Source: Merdivicinus sp050943495 (lineage in GTDB: Bacteria > Bacillota > Clostridia > Oscillospirales > Ruminococcaceae). From it: DNA of 64,000 bases. The notes beneath the pieces were generated by a model. That model was not told the origin of the DNA and did no database searches. It saw only the letters and a list, made by a program, of their open reading frames with translations. Below, piece after piece: positions 1-8,625 of this stretch. The DNA is taken from NCBI GenBank assembly GCA_050943495.1, contig JBMNPH010000001.1:62001-126000 (forward strand), in the 5' to 3' direction. Each line of letters opens with the position of its first letter. The stretch's first letter is position 1. The translations under genes and the position numbers were made by a program.

Positions 1-1586
1 GAATGTTTGCCATTCTGATTTATGATGCGGAGAAGAATACGGTTTTTGCGGGACGGGATTATTTTGGCATCAAGCCGCTTTACTACCGCAAAACGCAGAA
101 TGGAATCCTGTTCTCTTCTGAGATGAAGGCGTTCCTTTTTGATGAGGAAATGGGCGAATTTACGGTGGACCCTTCCATGCTTCAGCATTATTTTACGTTC
201 CAGTATGTTCCGGAACCCCATACGCTGACTCCCGGAATTGAGGTGCTGGAAGCGGCACATTATATGGTGGTGGATGCGGATGGCATGCGGATGAAACGGT
301 ATTTTTCACCGGCATTTCAGACGCCCTCTGAGGAGAGTTTCGAACAGAAGGCAGAGAAACTGCGCAAGATTTTGACGGAATCGGTGGAATATCATATGAT
401 TTCCGATGTAGAAGTCGGCACCTTCCTTTCCAGCGGAATTGATTCTGCCATCGTCACAGCAATTGCCAGCCGTCTGAATCCTGGAATCAAGGCGCTGACC
501 GTTGGCTTTGATGTAGCATCCTACAGCGAAGTTGATGATGCCCATGAGATTGCAAAGCATCTGAATGTCGAGCATATCGTCCTGAAGGGCAATTGTGAGC
601 AGTTCCGCGATGCGTTCGAGAATGTGGTATTTCATCTGGATTCGCCGGTTGCAGACCCCTCCACGGTTGCAATCTATATGATTGCCCGCGAAGCTGCTAG
701 CCATGTCAAGGTAATGCTGTCGGGAGAGGGATCGGACGAGCTGTTTGCCGGCTATAAGACCTATCGCGATTCTTTGGGTGCTGGTAAATTTGAGGATGCT
801 CCGGCTTTTGTCAAGTCTGCCTGCCGCGGTCTTTCCCACCTGATTCCCAATGGAGTGAAGGGAAAGAATTTCCTGCTTCGAGCGGGATATCCGTTGGAAG
901 AACGTTATGTCGGCAATGCATTCCTGTTCAATGAAAAGCAGAAAGCCGCATTCCTCAAATGCTACAATCCCCGGCAGTCTTATACGGAACTTACCCGTCC
1001 GTATTATGAGGAGGTTGCCGACCGGGATCCGCTTATTAAGATGCAGCATATTGATATTGCCACCTGGCTCAAAGGGGATATTCTGGTGAAGGGTGACCGC
1101 CTGAGTATGGGGAATTCGCTGGAAGTACGAGTGCCTTTCCTGGATAAGGAGGTATTTGCCTTTGCTTCCACCCTCAAAAACAGCGACAAGCTGCGGGAGG
1201 GAACCACGAAGTATATTCTGCGGTACGCATTTAAAGATTATGTGGATGAAGCGACATTTATGCGTCCAAAACTGGGATATCCGGTTCCGGTTCGCGTTTG
1301 GCTGCGAAATGAGCTGTATGAATGGGCAAAGGAAATTCTGACCAATTCCACAGCGGACGAATTTATTGATAAAAAAGTTGCCCTTCAAATGCTGGAGGAT
1401 CATCGCACCGGCAAAGCGGACAATTACCGGAAGCTTTGGTCGATTCTGGTCTTTGTGACCTGGCACCGCCTTTATATTGCGGAAGCAGACGAAACACGGG
1501 AACGGATTCTTCGCGGAGAATTGGCATATACCCAGCGGAATGCCTGGTTTGATGAGAAAAAACAGAAAGAACAGGAAGGAAATTGA
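1..1586 (+). CDS. asnB: Asparagine synthetase (glutamine-hydrolysing), 5'-truncated
   Basis: Converts aspartate, glutamine and ATP to asparagine in the cytoplasm. The window cuts the gene: about 100 N-terminal residues, including the catalytic Cys of the glutaminase domain, lie upstream. The visible part opens with the end of that domain (GRDYFGIKPLYY) and continues with the synthetase domain, whose pyrophosphate loop reads SSGIDSA, followed by SGEGSDELFAGY and a conserved C-terminal LEVRVPFLDK segment. The reading frame starts at base 3. A second, shorter asnB lies at 52128-53705, so the genome has at least two. The stop is 3 nt from the next gene, suggesting one transcript. Confidence 0.93.
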   Translation, partial: MFAILIYDAEKNTVFAGRDYFGIKPLYYRKTQNGILFSSEMKAFLFDEEMGEFTVDPSMLQHYFTFQYVPEPHTLTPGIEVLEAAHYMVVDADGMRMKRYFSPAFQTPSEESFEQKAEKLRKILTESVEYHMISDVEVGTFLSSGIDSAIVTAIASRLNPGIKALTVGFDVASYSEVDDAHEIAKHLNVEHIVLKGNCEQFRDAFENVVFHLDSPVADPSTVAIYMIAREAASHVKVMLSGEGSDELFAGYKTYRDSLGAGKFEDAPAFVKSACRGLSHLIPNGVKGKNFLLRAGYPLEERYVGNAFLFNEKQKAAFLKCYNPRQSYTELTRPYYEEVADRDPLIKMQHIDIATWLKGDILVKGDRLSMGNSLEVRVPFLDKEVFAFASTLKNSDKLREGTTKYILRYAFKDYVDEATFMRPKLGYPVPVRVWLRNELYEWAKEILTNSTADEFIDKKVALQMLEDHRTGKADNYRKLWSILVFVTWHRLYIAEADETRERILRGELAYTQRNAWFDEKKQKEQEGN

Positions 1587-1589
1587 CAG

Positions 1590-2750
1590 ATGTTACTGAT
1601 ACACGGCAATATTTTGACAATGGAAGAACTGAATTATCCCGATGGATATATTCGGATAGAAGATGGAAAAATTTCGGCAATCGGCCCCATGAGCGAGGTT
1701 CCGGCAGATGATACCGTGATCGATCTGGATGGAAAATTGGTTCTGCCCGGCTTTATTGATGCGCACTCTCATCTCGGGATGTGGGAGGATGGCCTCGGAT
1801 TTGAAGGGGATGACGGAAATGAAACCACAGATCCCGTTACTCCGCAGCTGCGCGCCATTGATGCCCTGAATCCGCTGGACCGCACCTTTGAGGAGGCGTG
1901 GAAAGGCGGCGTAACAACGGTGCTCACAGGACCCGGAAGCGCTAATCCAATTTCCGGACAATGGGCCGCCATTAAAACCAAAGGCCGTCGCATTGACGAT
2001 ATGGTAATCGATCCGGCAATCGGAATGAAGTTCGCGTTGGGTGAGAATCCCAAAACGGTCTACAACGAAAAAAATGCTGCTCCCATTACTCGGATGGCAA
2101 CCGCTTCTCTGATCCGGGATCAGCTTCGCAAGGCGGAACGCTATTTGGATGATAAGGAACGTGCGGACGAGGATGAAGATTTCGATGAACCTGAATATGA
2201 TGCAAAATGCGAGGCTCTTATTCCGGTTCTGGAACGCAAACAGAAAGCATTTTTTCACTGCCACCGCGCGGATGATATTTTTACCGCAATCCGCATTGCG
2301 AAGGAATTTAAGTTGGATTTGGTCTTGGTGCACTGTACCGAAGGTTATCTTGTCCGCGATCTTCTGGCTGCTGAAAAGGTTAGTGTCATTACCGGCCCGA
2401 TTTTGTGCGACCGTTCCAAGCCGGAACTCCGCAATCTAAGCGTAGAAGGTCCTGCCCTTTTGCATGAGGCGGGAATCCCGGCTGCTTTATGTACGGATCA
2501 TCCGGTCATTCCGATTCAGTATCTTCCGCTTTGTGCCGGCCTGACAGTCGGCGGCGGATTGGATCGGGAGGAAGCATTGAAATCCATTACCATATATGCG
2601 GCACAGGTAGCCGGCATTGAGAATCAGGTCGGTTCCATTGCAATCGGAAAAGATGCAGATTTGGTGATTTATGAGGAAGATGCAGATCCGTGTGGTCCCT
2701 ATGCTCGACCCTCAATGGTGTTCATCAATGGCGAAAAAGTATTGGGATAG
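1590..2750 (+). CDS. Amidohydrolase, imidazolonepropionase-like
   Basis: A 386-residue metal-dependent hydrolase of the amidohydrolase superfamily (imidazolonepropionase/prolidase-like group). Metal and catalytic positions are visible: HSH of IDAHSHLGMW near residue 59, His in FFHCHRADD, His in VLVHCTEGY, and Asp in LCTDHPVIP. The C-terminal segment GKDADLVIYEEDADP is the usual sandwich-domain ending. It has no signal peptide, so it acts in the cytoplasm. The substrate cannot be read from sequence; cyclic amides or dipeptide-like compounds are typical of relatives. It sits between asnB and a fumarase subunit, hinting at amino acid or C4-acid metabolism, but that is only inference. Confidence 0.85.
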   Translation: MLLIHGNILTMEELNYPDGYIRIEDGKISAIGPMSEVPADDTVIDLDGKLVLPGFIDAHSHLGMWEDGLGFEGDDGNETTDPVTPQLRAIDALNPLDRTFEEAWKGGVTTVLTGPGSANPISGQWAAIKTKGRRIDDMVIDPAIGMKFALGENPKTVYNEKNAAPITRMATASLIRDQLRKAERYLDDKERADEDEDFDEPEYDAKCEALIPVLERKQKAFFHCHRADDIFTAIRIAKEFKLDLVLVHCTEGYLVRDLLAAEKVSVITGPILCDRSKPELRNLSVEGPALLHEAGIPAALCTDHPVIPIQYLPLCAGLTVGGGLDREEALKSITIYAAQVAGIENQVGSIAIGKDADLVIYEEDADPCGPYARPSMVFINGEKVLG

Positions 2751-2759
2751 GAGGATACT

Positions 2760-3602
2760 ATGCGAGAACTGGATGTAGCATGCATCTCAGAGGCAGTCCG
2801 CGATCTTTGCATGGAAGCCAATCAATATCTTCCGGTCAGTTTGGTAAAACGAATTGAGGATTCAAGCAAAGAAGAATCGAATCCGCTCTGTCGGGAGGTT
2901 CTTTGCGATCTCTGCCGTAATTTGGATGCCGCTAAGGAAATGCAGATTCCGATTTGTCAGGATACCGGAATGGCTGTTGTCTTCCTGGAAATCGGACAGG
3001 ATGTCCATCTGGTCGGAGGCAGTCTGCAGGAAGCAGTAAATCGTGGAGTTGCAGCGGGCTATATGGAAGGATATTTGCGCTGCTCGGTAGTAGGGGATCC
3101 TCTTCGTCGAGTTAATACTAACAACAATACCCCGGCTGTTCTGCACACTTCGATTGTAGAGGGCGAGCAGGTCAAAGTTGTGGTTGCGCCGAAAGGATTC
3201 GGCAGCGAAAATATGTCTGCTGTACGGATGTTTACGCCTTCTGCGACGCCGGATGATCTGGTGAAATTTGTCGCAGAAACAGTTGCTTCTGCCGGCAGTA
3301 ACCCTTGTCCGCCGGTTGTGTTGGGAGTAGGCATTGGCGGTGATTTCGAACTCTGTGCGTATTTAGCTAAAAAAGCACTGTGTCGGGATATTGCACAGCG
3401 TAATCCGGATCCGTTTTATGCAGAATTGGAACAGCAGATGCTGGACGCCTGCAATCGTACCAGAGTCGGTGCCCAAGGCTTTGGCGGCGATATTACGGCT
3501 CTGGCTGTCAATATTGAGCAGTATCCCACTCATATTGCAGGACTTCCGGTTGCAGTGAATGTAGGCTGTCATGTCACACGGCATGCAGAACGAATCCTAT
3601 AA
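2760..3602 (+). CDS. Class I fumarate hydratase, alpha subunit
   Basis: A 280-residue N-terminal-type subunit of the two-subunit iron-sulfur fumarase (or L(+)-tartrate dehydratase) family, interconverting fumarate and malate. The 4Fe-4S ligand motif PICQDTG is at residues 64-70, NPCPP supplies another Cys, and the substrate-binding segment RVNTNNNTPA is intact; VGCHVTRHAER closes the protein. A clear AGGAGG site precedes the ATG. The beta subunit, which carries half the active site, normally follows directly but does not here: the next gene is hpf. A tartrate-type dehydratase cannot be excluded from sequence alone. Confidence 0.9.
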   Translation: MRELDVACISEAVRDLCMEANQYLPVSLVKRIEDSSKEESNPLCREVLCDLCRNLDAAKEMQIPICQDTGMAVVFLEIGQDVHLVGGSLQEAVNRGVAAGYMEGYLRCSVVGDPLRRVNTNNNTPAVLHTSIVEGEQVKVVVAPKGFGSENMSAVRMFTPSATPDDLVKFVAETVASAGSNPCPPVVLGVGIGGDFELCAYLAKKALCRDIAQRNPDPFYAELEQQMLDACNRTRVGAQGFGGDITALAVNIEQYPTHIAGLPVAVNVGCHVTRHAERIL

Positions 3603-3675
3603 GAAAAAATGTGAAGTTTCTTCGCAATTTTTCTAAAAAATATGAAAAAGGCTGGATTTTTCTAGTGATTTATGT

Positions 3676-3681
3676 TATAAT
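3676..3681 (+). promoter_or_regulatory. Promoter -10 element for hpf
   Basis: TATAAT 52 nt upstream of the preferred hpf start. The matching -35 position reads TGGATT and is weak, so an alternative sigma factor or an activator may be involved. The 124-nt gap between the fumarase gene and hpf contains nothing else that I can assign. Confidence 0.45.
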
Positions 3682-3732
3682 AAAATCACAGGAAAGGTTC
3701 AGCCTTTCTGAATTGGATTAGGAGGCATGATT

Positions 3733-4254
3733 ATGAACACAGCTTACGTTGCAAGAAAAGTGACTCTCTCCGACTCGTTTAAAGAGCGTGCTGAACAGAA
3801 ACTCAAGAAGCTGGACAAGTTTTTTGATGATGTGAAGGCGCAGATTACGGTGTCTGCACAAAAAGACATGGCCTCGGTTGAACTCACGGTATGGGCGAAC
3901 GGAATGATTTTCCGTGCAGAAGCCCGAAATCTGGATAAATTGGATGCTCTGGACGAAGCAATTGAAAATTTGATTCGACGTATTCGGAAAAATAAGACTC
4001 GCCTTCAGAAAAAGGTAAAAGCATCCGGATTTGAGCTTCCAGAAGAAGCAATTCCCGAAGAAGTGGAATATGATGTCATCCGGACAAAGGAAGTTTCTCT
4101 CCGACCTATGAGTTTGGAAGAGGCAATTCTGCAGATGAACATGCTGGGCCATACATTCTTTATGTTCCTAAATGGTGACAGCGGTAAGATTAACGTTGTA
4201 TATCGCCGCAATACCGGAGGATATGGAGTGCTAGTGCCGGATAATGATAAATAA
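3733..4254 (+). CDS. hpf: Ribosome hibernation promoting factor, long form
   Basis: A 173-residue long-type HPF that dimerises 70S ribosomes into inactive 100S particles in slow growth. The N-terminal S30AE/YfiA domain spans about residues 1-100 (KVTLSDSF to the basic IRRIRKNKTRL), and the C-terminal dimerisation domain includes VIRTKEVSLRPMSLEEAILQMNMLGHTFFMF. I chose the second in-frame ATG at 3733: the GGAGG at 3721-3725 is 7 nt from it but only 1 nt from the ATG at 3727. A terminator follows, so it looks monocistronic. Confidence 0.93.
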   Translation: MNTAYVARKVTLSDSFKERAEQKLKKLDKFFDDVKAQITVSAQKDMASVELTVWANGMIFRAEARNLDKLDALDEAIENLIRRIRKNKTRLQKKVKASGFELPEEAIPEEVEYDVIRTKEVSLRPMSLEEAILQMNMLGHTFFMFLNGDSGKINVVYRRNTGGYGVLVPDNDK

Positions 4255-4271
4255 GATTTTGTAATAAAATG

Positions 4272-4303
4272 GCACCGCAGGAACATTTCCTGCGGTGCTT
4301 TTG
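4272..4303 (+). terminator. Intrinsic terminator after hpf
   Basis: A 12-bp perfect stem, GCACCGCAGGAA paired with TTCCTGCGGTGC across a 3-nt loop, followed by TTTT. It lies between convergent hpf and the glycosyltransferase gene and can also serve the minus strand. Confidence 0.9.
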
Positions 4304-4307
4304 TACG

Positions 4308-5270
4308 TCATTTTTGGGGAGGAGGCGGAGTTAATTCAATTGCTTCAATCAGGTAGCGGGGACGTGCTTTTACTTCGGTGTAAATCTTACCGACATATTC
4401 ACCGATGACGCCAAGACTCAGCAATTGGATACCGCCCAACATCCAAATGGAAGCGGTTGTGGCGGACCATCCCGGGACAGCAAAGCCGATCAGTTTTACA
4501 ATAAAGATATAAATCAGTGCGAGGATGCTGGCTAAAAAGATCAGAAAACCAACGCCAGTTACCCAACGAATTGGCTTGATGGAGAAAGAAGTGATGCCAT
4601 CAAAAGCGAATGCCAGCATTTTTTTGAGAGGATATTTGCTTTCTCCCGCAAAACGTTCGCCGCGCTCATATTCAACTGTTGTGCTGGAATAGCCGATGAG
4701 GGGCACAATTCCGCGCAGAAAGAGATTGACTTCTTCGTAATTGGACAAGGCCTCCAATGCGCGGCGGCTCATGAGGCGGAAATCTGCATGATTGTAAACG
4801 ATATCTACCCCCATCAGCTTCATAAACTTGTAGAATCCCTGTGCGGTGGTGCGCTTAAAGAAGGTATCGGTCTCGCGGCTGGAACGAACGCCGTAAACGA
4901 CCTCATATCCTTCTAGAAAAGCGTCTACCATACGGTCAATGGCATTCACATCATCTTGAAGATCAGCATCCATGGAAATTGCCGCATCGCAATAATCCTT
5001 TGCAGTCATCAGTCCGGCCAGAAGGGCGTTTTGATGGCCTCGGTTGCGGGAAAGTTTCACACCGGCAAAACGGCTGTCCTTTTGATGAAGTTCGGCAATC
5101 ATTGACCACGTTTTATCGCGACTGCCGTCGTCTACAAAAAGGATACGGCTGTCCGCAGAGATTTTTCCGGCTTGAAAGAGAAAGTCAAATTTTTCTCCCA
5201 AGCGGCGTGAAGTTTCCGGAAGAACAGCTTCTTCGTTATAACAGGGAATTACCAGATAAAGTGTCATCAT
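4308..5270 (-). CDS. Family 2 glycosyltransferase, polyprenyl-phosphate sugar type
   Basis: A 320-residue GT2 enzyme of the DPM1/GtrB/CsbB type that moves a sugar from a nucleotide donor to undecaprenyl phosphate at the inner membrane face. It shows DDGSRDKTW, the metal-binding DADLQDD, RGHQNALLAG, and two C-terminal membrane segments (about residues 230-300, from WVTGVGFLIFLAS to LLSLGVIGEYVG). The start ATG overlaps the stop of the upstream YfhO gene as ATGA, so the two are translationally coupled; a TTG two codons upstream is an alternative. In Bacillus subtilis the CsbB-YfhO pair decorates lipoteichoic acid with GlcNAc, and this pair may act likewise. Confidence 0.88.
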   Translation of the reverse strand: MMTLYLVIPCYNEEAVLPETSRRLGEKFDFLFQAGKISADSRILFVDDGSRDKTWSMIAELHQKDSRFAGVKLSRNRGHQNALLAGLMTAKDYCDAAISMDADLQDDVNAIDRMVDAFLEGYEVVYGVRSSRETDTFFKRTTAQGFYKFMKLMGVDIVYNHADFRLMSRRALEALSNYEEVNLFLRGIVPLIGYSSTTVEYERGERFAGESKYPLKKMLAFAFDGITSFSIKPIRWVTGVGFLIFLASILALIYIFIVKLIGFAVPGWSATTASIWMLGGIQLLSLGVIGEYVGKIYTEVKARPRYLIEAIELTPPPPQK

Positions 5271-7732
5271 TTGCAATCAGATCCTTTCCCGCGGCTGGCG
5301 GATTGAATTTTAGCGGAGATGCTGCGGCTGTAGGATTCCGCGGCATCGATTTGTTCCAGGGAACATTCCGCATTCAGATGGGCATAAGGACGGACACGCA
5401 GGGCGGGATTTTTTTTGCGCATGATCTGAACAAGCAGCAGATAAATCACAAAAAGAACAGCTGCACTGCCTGTAATGATAAATCCGATGGTTAAACCGGG
5501 TGTCCTGTATTCGAAACGAATGACAGCCTCTCCTTCCGGAACACGGACAGCCATAAAACCGGCATTTGCCTTTTCAATCTGAACGGGCTCTCCATTTACA
5601 GTTGCCGACCAGCCGGTATCCCATGGAACACTGAAAAAGACCAGATTTTCACGATCCAGTGAAATTTCAGCCGTGAATCCGGTGTTATCCCGTACGAAAG
5701 AAGAGCAGGTGTGTTCATTGCGAAGCTGTGCGAGTTCGGCAAGACCTTCTTCGGAAAGGGTGGGATATTCTTCATCCGGAAGCGGAGAGAGGATGTCGCG
5801 ATTGCGTTCAATTGCTTCATCATCCAGATACAGTCCTGCAAGCATCAGCCAATCCCGTTTATTTTCGGTGTATGCTTCGAGGTCTTCTTCCGAGACATAG
5901 TAATCATACGTGAATCCCATTGGGATGAAGTTCTCATTTTCATAAATTTTAAATTCATTTTCAGTAGTAACATAGGTGAAGCCGCTGATATCCGGATCCT
6001 TTTCCCGGGATTCGTAGGTGAGCAGATATTTCACAGAGGTCAGTGAACGCAGCGCTTCGTAGTCAAGTTCCGGTCGCGATCCGACGCTTCGATCATATCC
6101 AATGGTATCATAAAATTCGAAAATAGAACCCGGCACCACGGAATGAAAGGCCTGAATAGTGGGAATTTTCCAGAACATGGGGAAGTTATCCATACAGTCG
6201 TCCAGATCAATGCGATAAAAATCGTCTTCATCCCCGCGCAGGAAAGAAAATTTTTCGGATCCTTTCAGCGCCATTTCGGAAACGCGGTGCGCGTTGTCAG
6301 GATTTGTTTTCCCAAGCGCCAGCATCAGCACTGACATCACAAATGCAACAAAACATACCGCACCGGCTGTTACCCGGAAAAAAGCTTTGCCATCCAGCTG
6401 GATGAGAAAAGAAGCGAGCACCAGTCCCATTAAGGAGAGGATCATATACGGCCAGAAACGTTCCTGATAGTTGATGAGTTCCCCAAAGGTGAGGATTCCT
6501 TCCTTGTATGAGGGAAAGATTGCCAACACGGTAAAGGCAAGTGTGATAATCAGCGTCCATTTGATGCCGTAAGAGAAGGATTCCCGATAACGCTCAAGAG
6601 AAACGGCTGTCATCATTGCCATGATGAGGATAAACATAAAGAACCAACGGGCATAATAGGAACTGTTAAATGCCGAGAAAGAACTGTTCAGGAAAGGAAT
6701 GAAGGCAAAAACCATGCAAAGTCCGAACAGCGCTTTGGCCCAGTGCCTGCGGGTGCATTTGAAGAAGGTGATGACGCCGCTCATAGAGAAGAGGGGAAGA
6801 AATGCAGAAACAGAGGACCATTTTGCGTTGGAGTCAGGGAAAAAATTTGGATAAGCTGGAATATCTGGAGGAAAGAAGAAGCTGGATAAAATCAAGCCGT
6901 AACGCTGCACATTTCCATAGAAAAGGCCATTCCATCCAAACAGGAAATTGGAGGTGCGGGGGTTGGAGGCAATTGCCAATAGAGATGGTACTAGGAGACA
7001 ACAGGCAAGCAGTAACCCCAGAACTGCTTCCAGCGCCAGCAGGAGAAATTTTTTGACGGTGAGATAAAATCCGCTGCGATTTCCGCGGTCATAAACTGCT
7101 CGAAAGATGAAATAGAGCAATGCAAAAATGACCTCGCCAAAGAAGAAATAGTAGTTGATGAAGGCACATCCAAAAACAGCTAATGCAAAGGCACCGCGCC
7201 GATTGTTGACCATAAATTCTTCCATTCCGATGAGAAGGAGAGGGAAAATGGCGATCACTTCGTGAAAATGATTGAAAAAGATGTTGTAAATACTATATCC
7301 GGAAAAGGCATAAAGCAGAGCACCAATCATGGCATATCCGGGGTTTTTGACAAAACGCCGGATGTAAGCGAAGCTGGTCACTCCGGCTGTGGCAATTTTT
7401 AGCATCAAAAGAGGGGCCATCAGGTATGGGACAGCCTCACTTGGGAATAGCAGGGTCAGCCAGAACCATGGACTTCCGAGCAAATAAAACGAATAGGATC
7501 CAATAAAATTAGCCCCCAGATCCGTATACCAATTCCACATAAGATTGCCTGAGAGGATAGAGTCGTGACACATTTGATAAAAGGGAATTTGTTGGACGTT
7601 GAAATCCCCATAATAAATAAATAAGCCCTTGTCCCAGATTAGAAATGGCAGGAAAAAGAGAAAACTCGTCAAAATACACAATCCGAATACGGCCGCATAT
7701 TGACGTAAAACACTTTTCTGATGTAGATTCAC
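5267..7732 (-). CDS. YfhO-family polytopic membrane protein (GT-C-like)
   Basis: An 821-residue membrane protein with about a dozen hydrophobic segments in the first 480 residues, a soluble extracytoplasmic region of roughly 270 residues, and a last membrane segment near residue 770 (IGFIITGSAAVLFVIYLLL). This layout and the PGSIFEFYDT and WDTGWSATVNG segments fit YfhO, a GT-C-fold protein that uses lipid-linked sugar outside the membrane. I chose GTG at 7732 because AGGAG ends 9 nt before it; the longer TTG start abuts that site. It is coupled to the GT2 gene downstream. Confidence 0.85.
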   Translation of the reverse strand: MNLHQKSVLRQYAAVFGLCILTSFLFFLPFLIWDKGLFIYYGDFNVQQIPFYQMCHDSILSGNLMWNWYTDLGANFIGSYSFYLLGSPWFWLTLLFPSEAVPYLMAPLLMLKIATAGVTSFAYIRRFVKNPGYAMIGALLYAFSGYSIYNIFFNHFHEVIAIFPLLLIGMEEFMVNNRRGAFALAVFGCAFINYYFFFGEVIFALLYFIFRAVYDRGNRSGFYLTVKKFLLLALEAVLGLLLACCLLVPSLLAIASNPRTSNFLFGWNGLFYGNVQRYGLILSSFFFPPDIPAYPNFFPDSNAKWSSVSAFLPLFSMSGVITFFKCTRRHWAKALFGLCMVFAFIPFLNSSFSAFNSSYYARWFFMFILIMAMMTAVSLERYRESFSYGIKWTLIITLAFTVLAIFPSYKEGILTFGELINYQERFWPYMILSLMGLVLASFLIQLDGKAFFRVTAGAVCFVAFVMSVLMLALGKTNPDNAHRVSEMALKGSEKFSFLRGDEDDFYRIDLDDCMDNFPMFWKIPTIQAFHSVVPGSIFEFYDTIGYDRSVGSRPELDYEALRSLTSVKYLLTYESREKDPDISGFTYVTTENEFKIYENENFIPMGFTYDYYVSEEDLEAYTENKRDWLMLAGLYLDDEAIERNRDILSPLPDEEYPTLSEEGLAELAQLRNEHTCSSFVRDNTGFTAEISLDRENLVFFSVPWDTGWSATVNGEPVQIEKANAGFMAVRVPEGEAVIRFEYRTPGLTIGFIITGSAAVLFVIYLLLVQIMRKKNPALRVRPYAHLNAECSLEQIDAAESYSRSISAKIQSASRGKGSDCK

Positions 7733-7837
7733 GAAAGTCAACTCCTAATTCACGTGCCAATTCATCAGCACATATTCTCCAGAAAACCTTTTGTTTTCTC
7801 ACATTACATCCGGTTTCCATAATTTACATTTAGATTT

Positions 7838-7843
7838 ATTATA
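7838..7843 (-). promoter_or_regulatory. Putative promoter -10 for yfhO operon
   Basis: TATAAT on the minus strand about 105 nt upstream of the GTG start. No good -35 sits 17 nt further upstream. The 185-nt gap between yfhO and the divergent nucleotidase gene shows no other clear element. Confidence 0.4.
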
Positions 7844-7917
7844 CCACATCTTCCTATGTTTTAAAATGGACAAATCGAAACTTTTTTGGTAAGATAGAAA
7901 AAAGGAGTTGATTCGAG

Positions 7918-8514
7918 ATGTTAAGCAGTTTTTTCGCCTTGATTTTGCGGATGAAATGGATTGAACGTTGGGGCTTAATGCGAAACACTTTTCCAGATAA
8001 TCTTGCAGAGCATAGTTTGGATACAGCAATATTTGCGCATGCTTTATGTATCATTGGTAAAATACGTTTTGGAAAACAGCTGGATGAGGAACGATGTGCA
8101 CTGCTTGCACTGTTTCATGATGCGGGGGAAATTATCACTGGAGATATGCCAACTCCCATCAAATACCGGAGTGAGGCATTGCATACACTCTACAAGGAGG
8201 TTGAGAAAGAAGCAGCAGAGGAATTAATCCGACATCTTCCGGAAGATTTGCAAGATGTTTATCGATCTTTGCTTACCCCACAAGAAGCGGATGCGGAGCT
8301 GCTGCCCTATCTGAAGGCGGCAGATAAGCTGTCTGCTTATGTCAAATGCCTTCAGGAAGTAAACAGCGGAAATCGGGAATTTGAACAGGCATTGTGCGGA
8401 CAGAAGCAAGCGATTGAAAAATTATGTTTGCCAGAAGCAAAAGTTTTTCTGGAAGAATTCATTCCCGCTTTTTCCTGGAGTTTAGACGAACAGCAAAAAA
8501 TGTCGATGTCTTGA
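7918..8514 (+). CDS. 5'-deoxynucleotidase, YfbR-type HD hydrolase
   Basis: A 198-residue HD-domain phosphohydrolase closely resembling Escherichia coli YfbR, which removes the 5' phosphate from deoxynucleoside monophosphates and helps balance dNTP pools. Conserved segments are RWGLMRNTFPDNLAEHSL (metal His in AEHS), the HD pair in LALFHDAGEIITGDMPTPIKY, and KAADKLSAYVKCLQEVNSGN. The length matches the family. AAAGGAG lies 10 nt upstream of the ATG. It stands alone, divergent from yfhO and ahead of a separately promoted degV. Confidence 0.92.
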   Translation: MLSSFFALILRMKWIERWGLMRNTFPDNLAEHSLDTAIFAHALCIIGKIRFGKQLDEERCALLALFHDAGEIITGDMPTPIKYRSEALHTLYKEVEKEAAEELIRHLPEDLQDVYRSLLTPQEADAELLPYLKAADKLSAYVKCLQEVNSGNREFEQALCGQKQAIEKLCLPEAKVFLEEFIPAFSWSLDEQQKMSMS

Positions 8515-8567
8515 TTGGAATAGCGGATAACTGATCCTTTTAAAAGCGAAATTCCGCATGATTTTTC

Positions 8568-8596
8568 TTGCTTTTCGCCTGAAAATCCTGTATAAT
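8568..8596 (+). promoter_or_regulatory. SigA-type promoter of degV
   Basis: TTGCTT at 8568-8573 and TATAAT at 8591-8596 with exactly 17 nt between them. Transcription would start about 20 nt upstream of the degV ribosome site. Confidence 0.8.
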
Positions 8597-8625
8597 TAGT
8601 ACAGATGCAACAAGGGGGTATTGGT

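Noticed and set aside
306..1466. 386-residue open frame antisense to asnB
   Set aside because: Shadow frame of a certain gene with no recognisable protein features.
7509..7820. 103-residue minus-strand frame overlapping the yfhO start
   Set aside because: Out of frame with yfhO, no ribosome site, and it covers the leader and first membrane segments of a real gene.
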